Below, piece by piece: positions 37,173-47,199 of a stretch of DNA of 64,000 nt. Source of the stretch: Sclerotinia nivalis (taxonomy: Eukaryota; Ascomycota; Leotiomycetes; Helotiales; Sclerotiniaceae); the NCBI GenBank assembly GCA_029531795.1, contig JAPEIS010000004.1:1426001-1490000 (forward strand). Direction: 5' to 3'. The translations under genes were made by a program, and so were the position numbers. Each line of letters begins with the position of its first letter. Positions within the stretch are counted from its first letter, which is position 1. The notes under the pieces are model-generated. The model did no database searches, was not told the DNA's origin, and saw only the letters and a list, made by a program, of their open reading frames with translations.

Positions 37173-37393
37173 TGTAATGATAATCTTAATTTAAGATATA
37201 ATAGAATAAATCAATTTATCTATATTAGAGAATAACAAATTGTCGTACAAAAGATAATGAAGTTGAGTTTTTTATAGTCTTTTCGAAGAGGACCAAAATC
37301 TAAGCGAATACAGGGTGAAATAAATGATCCCTTCGAAAGGGATCAAAGAACAAAATAAAGAATGGCCTAAGGTATTAATATAGGATCGTCACA
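37173..37393 (-). repeat. Element A 5' LTR
   Basis: 221 bp. Its left end reads TGTAATGATAATCTT against TGTGACGATGGTCTT in the partner: all transitions. Followed by the GCTAC duplication. Confidence 0.85.
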
Positions 37394-37398
37394 GCTAC

Positions 37399-37832
37399 AA
37401 TCCTTAATCACTAGGAAGTGACCAAGGGACTGATAGAAAGGCCATGGTAGTTTCTACTAAAGATCAAACAGAGGCTTGGTAGAAATGAAGATATAACGAT
37501 TGTATTGTATAGTAATTATAATATTTAAACTAATGATTGTTCTTGAGTACAAAGCTTTACAAAAGGGAATCCTTTTTGCTTATATAGACCTTCGTATTTG
37601 GAGCCTTCAAGACCTTGAAAGGTCTTGGATCTACGATCTATTGGATATATAATAATTTGGACCTTTCCTTTGTGTGTATAATATGCAGAGTCCATCATGT
37701 GACTTTGTTGGATCGTAGATTAACAATGGTTGTGCTTATGTGATTGTCAGATGATTGTAATCCTATACTAATTTAATCGAATCATATCGCACATTCACAT
37801 AGTCGGTTATTGTAAGATCCATGATCGTAACA
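37399..37832. repeat. Main part of solo LTR E
   Basis: This is the right-hand part of the split solo LTR. It is less AT-rich than its surroundings and has no open frame. It contains two near inverted copies of GGATCTACGATC/GGATCGTAGATT near 37630 and 37712. Confidence 0.5.
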
Positions 37833-37964
37833 AATAGAATGCGAATTGATCAGATTATATTATATAAACTTCGAATAATAGAACTAATATAAATAACAAT
37901 GAGTTGAGGTTGTATATAATAGATATATAAAAAGATTAATGAAAACGATTGATTATTCTGAAAG

Positions 37965-38208
37965 TGTGACGATAGTTTCAATTCAAGGTATAATAGAAAG
38001 AATCAATTAATCTATACTAGAGAATAACAAACTACAATACAAAAGATAATAGAGTTGAGCTTTTTATAATCCCCTCAGAGGGAATTAAAGCTTTAAGCGA
38101 ATACAGGGTGAAATAAATGAAAGACAATCTAAGGCATTTTGGTCCCTTCGAAAGGGACCAAAGAACAAAATAAAGAATGATCTAAGGCATTAATACAGGA
38201 TCGTCACA
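37965..38208 (-). repeat. Solo LTR of element A family
   Basis: Starts TGTGACGATAG and ends GGATCGTCACA, matching the 221-bp LTRs of element A but 244 bp long, because a segment with a copy of ATCTAAGGCATT is repeated. It contains a perfect inverted repeat at 38138-38162 (TTTGGTCCCTT, CGA, AAGGGACCAAA). Flanking 5-mers (GAAAG, TTTTC) do not match, so no TSD can be claimed. It lies just inside the right TIR of the Fot1-like transposon. Confidence 0.7.
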
Positions 38209-38219
38209 TTTTCGAGATG

Positions 38220-38242
38220 GCCCAAAAGTGGGGTATTTGATT
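38220..38242 (-). repeat. Right terminal inverted repeat of Fot1-like element
   Basis: Reverse complement starts AATCAAATACCCCAC, two transitions away from the left TIR, and is followed by TA at 38243-38244. Confidence 0.75.
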
Positions 38243-38244
38243 TA

Positions 38245-40271
38245 AAGCCTTGTTGAAAGCTTAAAGAAAAAGATCACCATTATCTAGCCCAGATGTTAAT
38301 ATCATAATAAGGGGCTGGGTGTCCCGTGTACTTGCATATTTGTTAAACCAAGGAAGTATTTATTAATTTATAATGATCATTTTGAAAAATGGGTAGCGAA
38401 AGCAGATCTACGGAGATTGATGGGGTAAGTAATGTAAATCATTTTTTACCCACATATTGCTTGTCACGGGTTCGTAACCCGTTCCTAGCTAGTCTGCTTG
38501 GTTGCCTAAGGCACCCATCCCCCATATAGTCGGCGCTCTTCCTAGCACCTTCTTCCTCCTTCGTAGAATATCATCATATCTTAAAACACCCTACCACCAC
38601 CGTGATATTGCTGTTTTTCCTGTCTTTTAATACTGCTTTAAACAATTCGAATAGATATTGAACTGTTCTCCCCCAAATTTCGAATCTTGAAGGTTTTGAT
38701 CGAATTTTGATGATTTTAATAAAATTTCAATAATCTTATGATTTTGAAGTTTTTAAAGCTTATATAACCTTTTCTAATATATTCAGAATAATCTTAGAAT
38801 AGATTTCAAAATAAAATATTAAAGATTTTAAAGATTTTGAATAATTTTGCTAGTAAATCTTGAAATTTACAATACTTTAACTATCTAGATTTCACTATAC
38901 AAATTTTCAATCAGCATGATGATATTATTAATCGGAACCCTTGTTTGTGGAATAAGCACGGTCATTTTTTGGTGTGTCTTACAATACTTTCGTCATCAAC
39001 CTCCGTAGATCTTGTGTTTGCATTCGTACAATGACGAATTGCGTTATTTTATGGGAAAATATTCCGGTTTTCGGATACACCTTTTACAGCCAAAAGGATG
39101 TTCTTGAATCAGTTCAAATTATAAATAGATTGGGACAACAAATGAAATATCAGAATGAGGGAGCATACCTTTGAATCTTCTCCCGGTTCTATCAGCGCCA
39201 GTTTATACAAGTATACAAGAAAAGTGCTGATGATTCCACCGTTATGTATTGCTCAGAATTCAGCCACTGGTACATGCTTCTTCTACTTGATATTCAGTGG
39301 ACAGCAATTGACTAGAAATTATGTACATACCACGTTTCCACAGATAATGAAGGGACGTAGTGATGCAGGCTGAAATATAAGTAAGTATATCAGCATATGC
39401 TGTCAATGAACTTAATCTAGACAAAGCAGACTCAACTCTAGTAGCCATTTCTGTTTCATGCGTTGTTCTCAATATCAGGTTCTGTTCCTACAACGGGCCC
39501 GTAATATTCTTTCTCTTTACAACACACCGCGTAAACCCTACAGAGCGTCCATTTGAAAGTATGAAGTCCCAATCCACCGCATCTAAAACCTCCTTATCTT
39601 CGTTGTGTTAGTCTTTTCCCTGTAATAGCCTTCACAATGGACATCTACCTTTCTTTCATACAATCTTGATGTTACTGGCGCGCGCACGAAGTGTGTCCAT
39701 CAAGTTCGGGATGATTCGCCAGAGCAAGGAAATTCTGAATCCACGGCATAAAAACATACTAAAGGGGGGGTTTTTTTTGGACTATTGCAAGGAATATCCT
39801 TTAATAACTGGAAGGAAGGATCAATGGCAGGATGAATGGAATCAACAAAGTCCTCCTCTGCACAGTTTTTTAGGGAAATATGTGATGGCTTTGCCCGAAA
39901 GGCGGCTCCGGAGCATCCAAATCTCTTCCCAATGCACACGAGTTGCCGTGTTCTATGCATGACCATGGGCTGACTCATAACGTTGGTCGCGGAATTCCCG
40001 TGAAGGCTTAAGAACGTTACTCGATGTATGGACAGTGAGGGAGAGAGATTGAAACCAGCTGCAAGATTGGGAAATTCATGGGACCCGGTCGTGAAGAATT
40101 GCTAGAGAACAAATGTGTACAGTTGTAAAATGGCCGTACTCCACGGTGTTGGACATTAGTTGACCCAAATCTAGCGGACTAAAAGAAGGTATATACCTAC
40201 GCTTGAGAATCCAAAGCGCTGAGCCCTCTTGGTTCTCTATCCGCAATTCCCCATCATTGAAATTTCACCAC
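38245..40271. other. Transition from repeat block to gene island, no gene seen
   Basis: 38.6-38.9 kb is AT-rich without recognisable element ends; beyond about 38.95 kb the composition becomes ordinary. Short open frames at 38974-39472 and an overlapping sense/antisense pair at 39666-39978 have no recognisable domain or splice structure. Confidence 0.4.
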
Positions 40272-41003
40272 TCACTTCCCACCCTGTACCAAACCCAGAT
40301 ATACATTCCACCCAATGCCCGCCAAACTCCCCAACAAAGCCCGTCCCTGTACACTCTTAATGACGGCAAAATTGCTCAGACTAACAAATGGCCATAATTT
40401 CCAGCCGGCTTTCATCATATCCCAGTATTCTTCTCTAGAGCTTTGTATAGCTTGTGAGAGGGTGGATCCGCGGAGGACCGAAAAGGTTATGAGGAAAAAC
40501 ATTACGTTCAAGACTGCGAAGATGGTCTGGTCGAGTAGGACTTTGAGGATGGTGTTTGTGAGTGAGAGGGATGGGACTGGCTTTGGGGATTTGGAGGATA
40601 AGGATTTTTCCGAGACATTTTGCGGAGGCGGTTGTTTCTTGGAGGGCAGGAGGTATTCGAGGAGCGATTGTCTGATTGCAGATTAATAATTTTGTTCGAG
40701 AGATTGCCTGGTCGCAGATTGTAGTTTTGTTTTCCTTGTGATAATCAAGCGTCACACAAAACAGAACTCACAAATAGAAATTTGGTGGCGCGCTCAGCGC
40801 GCTGTATAAGATGAAGTGAAAAACCGGCGTCCAATCTATCGCGAATGCAGTCTGTATATCTGTCAGTCTGAGTATTCATAGCAATATGGAGGGGTAGAGG
40901 CCCATACATTATTCTGGTGAGCGGAAATAAATTGTGCGATAATGTTGCTTGCTCCGGATAAGATGCACGATTGAATCGTTGTATTTATTATGGCGGAAGG
41001 CAT
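40272..41003 (-). CDS. Mpv17/PMP22 family membrane protein (three exons)
   Basis: Minus-strand exons 41003-40908, 40851-40772 and 40671-40272 join in frame to 191 residues, the usual family size. Introns are 56 and 100 bp with GTATGG and GTGAGT donors and CAG-type acceptors. The N-terminus (MPSAIINTTIQSCILSGASNIIAQFIS) is the first membrane-associated helix with the family's 'G..n..aQ' pattern; exon 2 gives HFILYSALSAPPNFYL (family 'GP....WY..L'); exon 3 gives VLLDQTIFAVLNVMFF ('DQ' motif), then EYWDMMKAGWKLWPFVSLSNF ('W..WK.WP..q..NF') and GWNVYLGL near the end. Family knowledge: these four-helix proteins sit in peroxisomal or inner mitochondrial membranes, possibly as channels or in stress adaptation. 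Which organelle applies here is not decidable from the sequence. Confidence 0.85.
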
Positions 41004-42255
41004 CTTAGGTATTGCTTCGTTGCTTTGGGCTGGATTGTATTAGTTGAGAAGGGAGAGAAATAGAGAAATATTTGTCTGTTAAGTGGTTGCTTTGTATGAC
41101 GTTTGGCTCGAGTAATTCATGTTGAGGTTGTACACTCTTTGGTGGGGAACATTTCCTTGTTTCTTAGCTCACAGCAGAATGCTAGCCAGATCTCGAAAGA
41201 TTCCGAGCTTGACTCTATCATCATCTCACCTCATCAACTACCTCGTCGTATATCAACAACAACTCGAATCCTAAGCTTCCTTGCTGGCAGAGTTGATCAG
41301 TTCGCCGAGAACCCAAACATCCTAGCCTATATCATTTCGAAAGACTGCGATGGTGACCGCGAGCTTGATATGCTGAGGATAGCATATCAAGTCATGACCA
41401 GATACCAAGTGGTTACAACGTGCATTGCAAGATCTCAAGTAGAGGTTCCCATGAAAACTGTACACGGAGTCGAGATAAATATGTGAGAGAATAACCTTAC
41501 TTTATGCAAAAGGCACAATCTTGCATAACATTATGCATAATTTCGGATGCACATATCAATTTGGCCAAAGCCTCGCTGCTGCGTTTCTTGGGAAAAACGT
41601 TGAAATGTTCCTTCAACTGTTGGAGATGAGCACGGAGATTCTAGAATGTATGTATACTGGTATCACAGCGTATTCTGATGAATATTTCCTCGACATCGGT
41701 CTCGACAGCGACTACACGAAAGTTTCTTAAGCTTCTCCTGTTGAAGTTCCATGACGTTGAGATATTGAGCAAAGCACGCTCAAGCGATCATGCCTTTCAA
41801 TAACATAATTTCCAGTTTCGTGGAGAAGAAAGGTTTTACTCTTAGTCTGGGTATGGTTTGCACCGATGAGATCAGGGGCCTGATATCGGGTCATCTGCCT
41901 CGCTATATATTGTTGTCCATCCTTCTGAGAACATTCTGAGATAAAGGGTACCGGCACTTGATCGTGAGCCTGGATTGAGCTTTACTTGACGAAAAGTAAG
42001 TGGTTATATCTACGATCTTCAAATCGGTACCAAACAACATCTGCTTCACAAGCAGCACCTCTGCACCTTTCGCCAAAAGCCAGTATAGATACAGTCACTC
42101 TTAATACAATCCTAAAATGGGCCATGTATTCCTGTACGCCAATACAACCCAACCCCCCGCCAAAGGACGCCAATGGACCGAAGTGCTATTATGCCCCAGC
42201 AGATTGCATAAACCAGTCAACCAACCTAAAAAAAAAAGGCCCTCATACGCCGACT
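41004..42255. other. Intergenic region, no gene supported
   Basis: An open frame at 41103-41486 (+) begins with TTG and includes AENPNILAYIISKDCDGDRELD, but no family is recognised and no partner exon found. Another at 41521-41730 is short. They may be remnants of one gene; I do not call a gene. Confidence 0.35.
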
Positions 42256-42915
42256 TTAATCAAAAACCGGACCTCCAATAGGATATATACCTGCACTTGC
42301 ATCAAAACTTTCGCAAACATTTGGGCCCGGAAGATCCTGAATCTGATCCTCGCCCAATATATTAGCCGTCTGGTTCCAAAATGCGCCTATGGCAGGCATC
42401 AACTGATTGCATCTTATGAGATTAACAGGCGCAATCCGATTTTCCAAGATATCATCTTGGAAGTTAGGATCATCATTGGAGATATCATTGATGCTGAAAA
42501 GTGTCGTGTTGACGATTTCAGTGAGTTGTTGAATAACTGCCAGGCTAGCTTGTAGTGGGAATATGTCATGACCGTTATTGCTTACAAGGTCTGTCAACGC
42601 TTCGCGTTGTGCAACTTCCACGTTGATTCCGTCGACGAAGATTGTGTTTTGCAATGTTGTGGTCTTGAAAAATTTGATGAGGTCTTCGTTCAGGAATCGG
42701 GAGTCATCGGTGGCGTCATTGAGGAGATTGTTCAGGTTCTAGGGGAAGGAGTGATAGTTAGAATGCGAACAAATGGTGTGAACAGTGTTTGAGGTTTGGG
42801 TATAACATACAATGGCTGCTTCTCCCCATTCGTTGATGACGTCGAATAGTTGATCCGCAGATGCAACAGTTGTTAGGAGGAGAATCAAAGGGATGACAAG
42901 TGTGTCGAATCTCAT
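42256..42915 (-). CDS. Small secreted protein, hypothetical (two exons)
   Basis: Exons 42915-42811 and 42738-42256 join in phase 0 to 195 residues; the 72-bp intron has a GTATGT donor and CTAG acceptor. Residues 1-20 (MRFDTLVIPLILLLTTVASA) form a textbook signal peptide. The mature part is acidic and Asn/Asp-rich with helical stretches (LAVIQQLTEIVNTTLFSIND) and only two Cys in the mature part (RCNQL and NVCESF). No known domain is recognised. A structurally similar gene lies at 44298-44795: same strand, secretion signal, and an intron after 35 versus 43 codons in a similar acidic/Trp context (INEWGEAAI versus IEDWNTAIN). A role outside the cell is inferred only from the signal peptide. Confidence 0.7.
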
Positions 42916-44297
42916 ATTGATGACCGTAGTAGTATTCGGTTTACAATATATGGTTCGTTTTGTCGATTGCCACACCTGAAAGCAAGGAAGAGCAACTATG
43001 CAAGGAAGCTTAAACGTGGAGCGAAGTTCGAGGAGCGGTTCCTAAATGATACTGAATTAGAAGATCAAAAGCACGGTTATGATAATGGACCGTGAATTTT
43101 GAGTGTCCGGCCTTTTCTTATACAGAACTAAAAGGCACCACGTCCGGAATTAGCACTACGCAAGCGCAAAGCCTCTCCTCGAAATAGTATCTCGAATATG
43201 TTTTCAGTGAGCATAGCTTCCAAGGTTTGCAGTGCGCAATCAAACTCCTGATATTTCTGGAAGATCGTGAGCTGGCATCAACTTACTGCAATGCAAGTAA
43301 GCTGATTTGCCACAGTCCTGCCACTTACGATAATCTCGTATAGTATTCATATTGCTAGTAATGCTGCTTGTGGCAAAAATGGATCTATTCTTATGTCTAA
43401 TCTACTTTTATACTCTTGTTATATTCCATTAATGTTCATGTAAAGGCAGAAGACATTTTTGGTCAAATTTAAGCTTTACATGCCTATCTAGTCTAAACTT
43501 TATTTCAGCCCTATGGCTATGATATGCAACAAACGGACACGTATGACGTAAGTGACGAGGAGTATTTTAGTTGAATCTTCTGTTGTGTTTTTGTTAATTC
43601 TAGTCCGATTATAGCTTTGTTTGTCAATCTAGTTACCTTGCATTGTTAGACGTTTTCGAAAGTAGTAAATTACTCTACAGCTAAACAATTATCGTTGAGA
43701 TGACTTCGTAACTTCATTCTGTAGTTGGCAAGGGATTAAGAGATAGTTCTCTTTTATATGAAGAGGATGATGAAATCAGCGACGGCTTTTCGTATATAGC
43801 TCACCGAAAATCTAAAGTCACTTGCACACAAATATCATTGGATCAGAATTAAATTTGTGCATGATTCCAAAGATTCCATTTTTAGAAGACTGCGACCAAG
43901 AGCTCGGAGTGACAGATCAAGATATCAAAACTCCAAATATTCCGCCCCGGCGGGAGCGCCATCAATCTGAGGAATGGAGTCAGACAGAACCTCTCCAGAA
44001 ATGCTAAAAACTCCTCGAAACCTCAACTGCCACTGAATAGAGAATTTTGAGATAACCCACGCTCTTCAATCTAAACCCCATTCAGATCTTTGACACCGCT
44101 TGTTACACACCAATACAAACCCCCCCACTCCATAAATTCGTGCAATCAAGACCCACCACTACCACCCCATCAGATTAAGAAGAGTTAACGAAATTCCCCG
44201 TGTTCGGATCAAACGTCATACAACTCTGAAGTCCAACAAGACCCCCCGATAAACTCGTCTCCCCTACCATCTGCCAAATCCTAACCACATTAGGAAA
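42916..44297. other. Intergenic region, no gene seen
   Basis: Separates two secreted-protein genes on the same strand. The part near 42.9-43.2 kb is the likely promoter of the 42915 gene. No open frame of interest or repeat was recognised. Confidence 0.4.
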
Positions 44298-44795
44298 TTA
44301 CAACTCACAGATGTTAGCTGAAAGTATTTGCATCTGACCATTCACATTACTAGTAAAAGTATTTTCCGTCGGACTCAATCCAAGCGTCGTATTCAGAGTA
44401 ATGATCATTTCCGCAATAGCTGATTGAATCACATCATGCAGCGGATTTGAATTCGTAATAGTACCGAAATCATCAAGTTGATCGCTGAGACCGCTTTGGA
44501 TCTTGACGATGTTGAGGGTATCGTTATTTAGGGAGGGGAAGTTGGCGATGTTTCCGAATTTGTTGGTTTGAATGGCTTGCATGGTGGAGTTGACGTATGA
44601 GATTGTTTGCTGGGAGATGGGTGTTAGTTATGTGTAGTGAGTGCTTGGGGATAGGTGGAGATTTACGTTGATGGCGGTGTTCCAATCTTCTATTATTTCT
44701 TCTTCGGCGTCACTAGGACCTGCTTGTGGTAATGCGAGAGCAGTGGCACTTGCTACTATGGAAATAAGAGAAGTGGTTATTTTTATGAAGTGCAT
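44298..44795 (-). CDS. Small secreted protein, hypothetical (two exons)
   Basis: Exons 44795-44667 and 44609-44298 join in phase 0 to 146 residues; the intron is 57 bp (GTAAAT donor, CCCAG acceptor). The first 22 residues (MHFIKITTSLISIVASATALA) are a signal peptide. The mature protein is acidic, rich in Asn/Thr/Ile, with NST, NDT and NTT sequons and a single Cys near the C-terminus (ANICEL). No domain is recognised. Similar architecture to the gene at 42256-42915 suggests a distant tandem pair, but sequence identity is too low to be sure by eye. Confidence 0.65.
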
Positions 44796-45059
44796 GTTGC
44801 TTATTTCTGCTTGTATACTTGTATGCTTGAGCTCCCAAGTGGGAAGTGTTCTAATGACTAATGGCTGGGCTCGGGTTCAAGAAAATGGTAGATATTGGAT
44901 GTGGTAACAGGTCTCCTCGAGGAGAATCCGAAGTTTGTGGAAATAGAAAATGTATTGTGAGAAAGTTGGGTTATTGAAGCCAAATACATAGCTAGTTCAT
45001 AATCAATAAATTATATGATCCTTTGTAGTTAGATATATAAAAAAACGAAGTTTTTTTTT
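44796..45059. other. Short intergenic stretch
   Basis: Upstream region of the secreted-protein gene; turns AT-rich beyond about 45.0 kb, with a hairpin-like AAAAACGAAGTTTTTTTT near 45040-45058. Confidence 0.35.
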
Positions 45060-45238
45060 CTTAAATAATATATCGTTTTTTATTAGTCTTTTTGTATGTC
45101 TATTATATACAATCCAAACCCTTTGTTAATTCTATTAGTTATACTATTTGAAGCTTCTACAATGTAATCTAATCAATTCTTATTCCTATTCCTCCTTGCA
45201 GTGTGCAATCGGGACGTATCTCGACCTACCTCTTTCAC
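45060..45238 (-). repeat. Fragment related to the Fot1-like element (uninterrupted site)
   Basis: The reverse complement matches, in order and without gap, two segments of the split transposon: 18597-18653 (TGTGAAAGAGxTAGxTCGAG, TACGTCCCGAT, CACTGC, GGAATAG) and 37838-37960 (TTGTATATAATAGAxATA and neighbours). No terminal repeat is seen at either end, so it is a fragment. Confidence 0.6.
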
Positions 45239-45558
45239 AGTATCTTGTGAAAAGAGTGGCACTAAGAAAGTGGACCTTTGAATCAAAGTGCTCAAAGTTT
45301 TTGTAGTGACTAGTTCTGATAGGATGAGTGAGGGAAAAGAGAAATGTAGATACCTCTTATACTAAATATCCTCGCAAATAGACCATATTAATGAAAAGTG
45401 TTGAAAATGTTCAAACACCATTTAGCAAAATCACTACAAAACACGGTAAACCCGAAAGAATCCCATGTCTAGGAAATTATGCAAGTAAGCCTGACTCCAA
45501 AGTACTATTCTTAACGACCATTCCAACCAACTCACACAAACAATGCATATTTTCATGA

Positions 45559-46421
45559 TTGATTGATTGATTTAATTAACGTCCACACTAAATCAAAGAC
45601 TATCTAGGACGGTTAAAAGCTCAATCGAGCTTTTAACAGATAGCTATAGGTAGTGCTATCTAAATAGCATATAGGTTTGTATATATTTTTGATAAGGGAA
45701 GTGAAAACTAATACTGAGAAGCAAAACCCAACCTCTATACAGCATCGCATATAAAGATAAAAATACCAATCAAAGCATTACATTTATAATTTTCCAAATC
45801 CGATCCCTTTATCAATCAAATCCAAACAACTTTCCTTCATATTAATTCTTTGTTTTATTCATAACTTTCCAGCAATTATGCCTTGCCTAATATCGACTTT
45901 ATAGAACCCTCCAAACTATAGGGATATTGACCCTACAAGATACCTCAATCTTGTATATAGTATATCCTCCATCGAATTCTATAGCAGATATATCATTAGT
46001 TCAGATCGTTCTACACAACTCCTTCAAGTATATGAATTGTTATTGTTTTGATTCGAATCGAAAAAGGTAAGGCCTAAACCTTAAAACCGAATTTGATAAA
46101 TCGCACCCGATACTTTAAAGGGATCTTGAAGATGATTTTATAGTATATTATTGTAGATAATAGTGTTGTCCTTTGTTTCGTAATAAAAGTAGTGTTATAG
46201 AAAGCACAATCCGATAATGCGATTGTCAAAAAAACCGAGATCTGGCCTTTGCCATCAACCAATTCGGAGGCAAAAAACGTCGCGATCGGGTGCCTCTTCC
46301 TCTTCCAATCACTACGACTCCATCAAATGACTCAAACTTAGCTTTGCAGACTCTAATAATTAAATAAAAGAGCTGGAGGTTTGTAGAGGACACCGCGTAC
46401 AGGTGTTGAGACTTGTCCTCC
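45559..46421 (-). mobile_element. 863-bp non-LTR-type retroposon, copy 2
   Basis: Near-identical over its full length to 10544-11405 and in the same orientation. Bounded by a perfect 11-bp direct repeat TATTTTCATGA at 45548-45558 and 46422-46432, unrelated to the 13-bp repeat of copy 1. Left end TTGATTGATTGATTTAATTAAC and right end CCTCC are the same as in copy 1, which fixes the element ends independently. Differences are mostly C/T and G/A. A minus-strand stretch at 46262-46074 (ALSDCAFYNTTFITKQRTT...) is shared with copy 1. Confidence 0.8.
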
Positions 46422-46632
46422 TATTTTCATGATATGACTAGGGAGCTACACTTTAAATCAAGCAAAAAGCTATTCTCGCTAATCTGAGATTTCTGTGCCG
46501 CATATAAGCCACTCCTTTATTAGAACGTCTTATCCACCTGTTGGTATCGAAATGGTAAGGTTCAAAGTGTAAAGTATTTTAGTTTATTTGATAAAACTTG
46601 ATTCTTAATTGTCACTATCTATATTGAAAGAA

Positions 46633-46664
46633 CGAGCTCCTTAAATACATATTGAAGGAGCTCG
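46633..46664. repeat. Perfect 10-bp-arm inverted repeat
   Basis: CGAGCTCCTT, a 12-base loop, then AAGGAGCTCG. Not followed by a T-run typical of a terminator; purpose unknown. Confidence 0.6.
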
Positions 46665-47103
46665 TACGGTCCTTTATGATTATATGATCTAATACGATCA
46701 TATGATTTAACTGCGGTTCATGATCATATGACTGTGATCCCGACACCACCTTTCCACCTTTCCCATTACTTCCCCGTGGTTTAAGACATGTTTCAGAGCT
46801 AAAATAGGACCTGTTTGTGTAAAATTCCGGAGCATTCTAACATTCATAATTATCCTTCTTCTCTTAAAAAATATATTTTACCTCCTTGATCAGTTCCAAC
46901 ACTCATCGCAGTTATTTTTAACTGTTCAACTGGGGATTATTAGCACTGAAACAAATTATTGGTATAGTTTCGACGCGAGATTTATGATACCGATGTTTCG
47001 TTAATCCTCCACCGTTGTAAAGGAACGGGACGATGGAAACATTGCGATTCTAATGAAGAGAATAGAATTCATGTTGAGATATTCATGATTCATCACGTGA
47101 ATT

Positions 47104-47123
47104 CACTAGCGTTGACGCTAGTG
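47104..47123. repeat. Perfect 9-bp-arm inverted repeat beside LINE insertion site
   Basis: CACTAGCGT, TG, ACGCTAGTG. It ends 9 bases before the LINE target duplication at 47133. Confidence 0.6.
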
Positions 47124-47132
47124 CTTCGGTCG

Positions 47133-47147
47133 CACTTCATATAGTTC
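47133..47147 (+). repeat. LINE target-site duplication, copy 1 of 3
   Basis: CACTTCATATAGTTC, repeated exactly at 52919-52933 and 61995-62009, marking both ends of two consecutive LINEs. Confidence 0.85.
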
Positions 47148-47199
47148 AATTCTCATATTGCATTGAATTTTTCGAAAAACGTGTTTATTATTGCGTTTT

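Larger units (their letters stand above)
18668..37393 (-). mobile_element. Ty3/gypsy chromovirus-type element A (minus strand), host of B and C
   Basis: LTRs of 221 bp at 18668-18888 and 37173-37393 (TGTGACGAT...ATCGTCACA with transitions) are flanked by exact GCTAC duplications at 18663-18667 and 37394-37398. The polypurine tract of a minus-strand element lies directly inside the low LTR (complement of TATTCTCCCTTC). Subtracting B and C leaves about 6.3 kb. Coding remnants read on minus: gag-like sequence at the high end, reverse transcriptase near 27150-27700 (SFGLTNNSTIYQRYMND, VYINDILIYF), integrase, and a chromodomain-like tail near 24940-25160. Stops are frequent, so the element is inactive. 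Confidence 0.85.
18654..37832. mobile_element. Solo LTR (family E) split by gypsy element A
   Basis: The pieces 18654-18667 and 37399-37832 join into about 0.45 kb that starts TATTACGCCGCTAC (a transition from TGTTAC) and ends GATCGTAACA, with an exact AATAG target duplication at 18649-18653 and 37833-37837. TGTTAC...GTAACA ends and a 5-bp TSD are the hallmarks of an LTR left after recombination between two LTRs. No internal region of this family was recognised in the window. An independent fragment of the host transposon at 45060-45238 lacks this insertion. Confidence 0.65.
17780..38242 (+). mobile_element. Fot1/pogo-like DNA transposon, split by nested insertions
   Basis: Terminal inverted repeats of 23 bp at 17780-17802 and 38220-38242 match except for two transitions, and both are flanked outside by TA, the target of Tc1/mariner/pogo elements. 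The left end AGTCAAGTACCCCAC resembles the start of Fot1-type TIRs. Inside the left end, 17946-18060 translates on + to a degraded helix-turn-helix typical of Fot1/pogo transposases (residues like EDDII..LNTIVNKVSI, stop, QTTLNYRVPK). Net element sequence is about 1.0 kb: 17780-18653, 37838-37964 and 38209-38242, which is shorter than a full Fot1, so internal loss is likely. The remaining 19 kb are later insertions. In-frame stops and AT-richness suggest RIP. The transposase is dead. Confidence 0.7.
46422..47132. other. Region without gene between two mobile elements
   Basis: Moderately AT-rich. Contains a perfect inverted repeat (46633-46664) and palindrome-rich GATCATATGA strings at 46675-46735. 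No coding sequence was recognised. Confidence 0.4.

Noticed and set aside
37708..37832. A separate short LTR starting at TGTTGGATCG and ending CGTAACA
   Set aside because: Its flanking 5-mers do not match, whereas a longer LTR from 18654 to 37832 has an exact AATAG duplication, so the shorter reading was dropped.
39666..39978. Overlapping sense/antisense frames of about 95 codons
   Set aside because: No recognisable domain, and mutual overlap suggests chance open frames.
41103..41486. 127-codon open frame in the second gene island
   Set aside because: Starts with TTG, no family recognised, no splice partner; could be a remnant but is not supported as a gene.
41986..42555. 189-codon plus-strand open frame
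   Set aside because: It is antisense to the second exon of the secreted-protein gene, which has a signal peptide and a coherent intron on the other strand.
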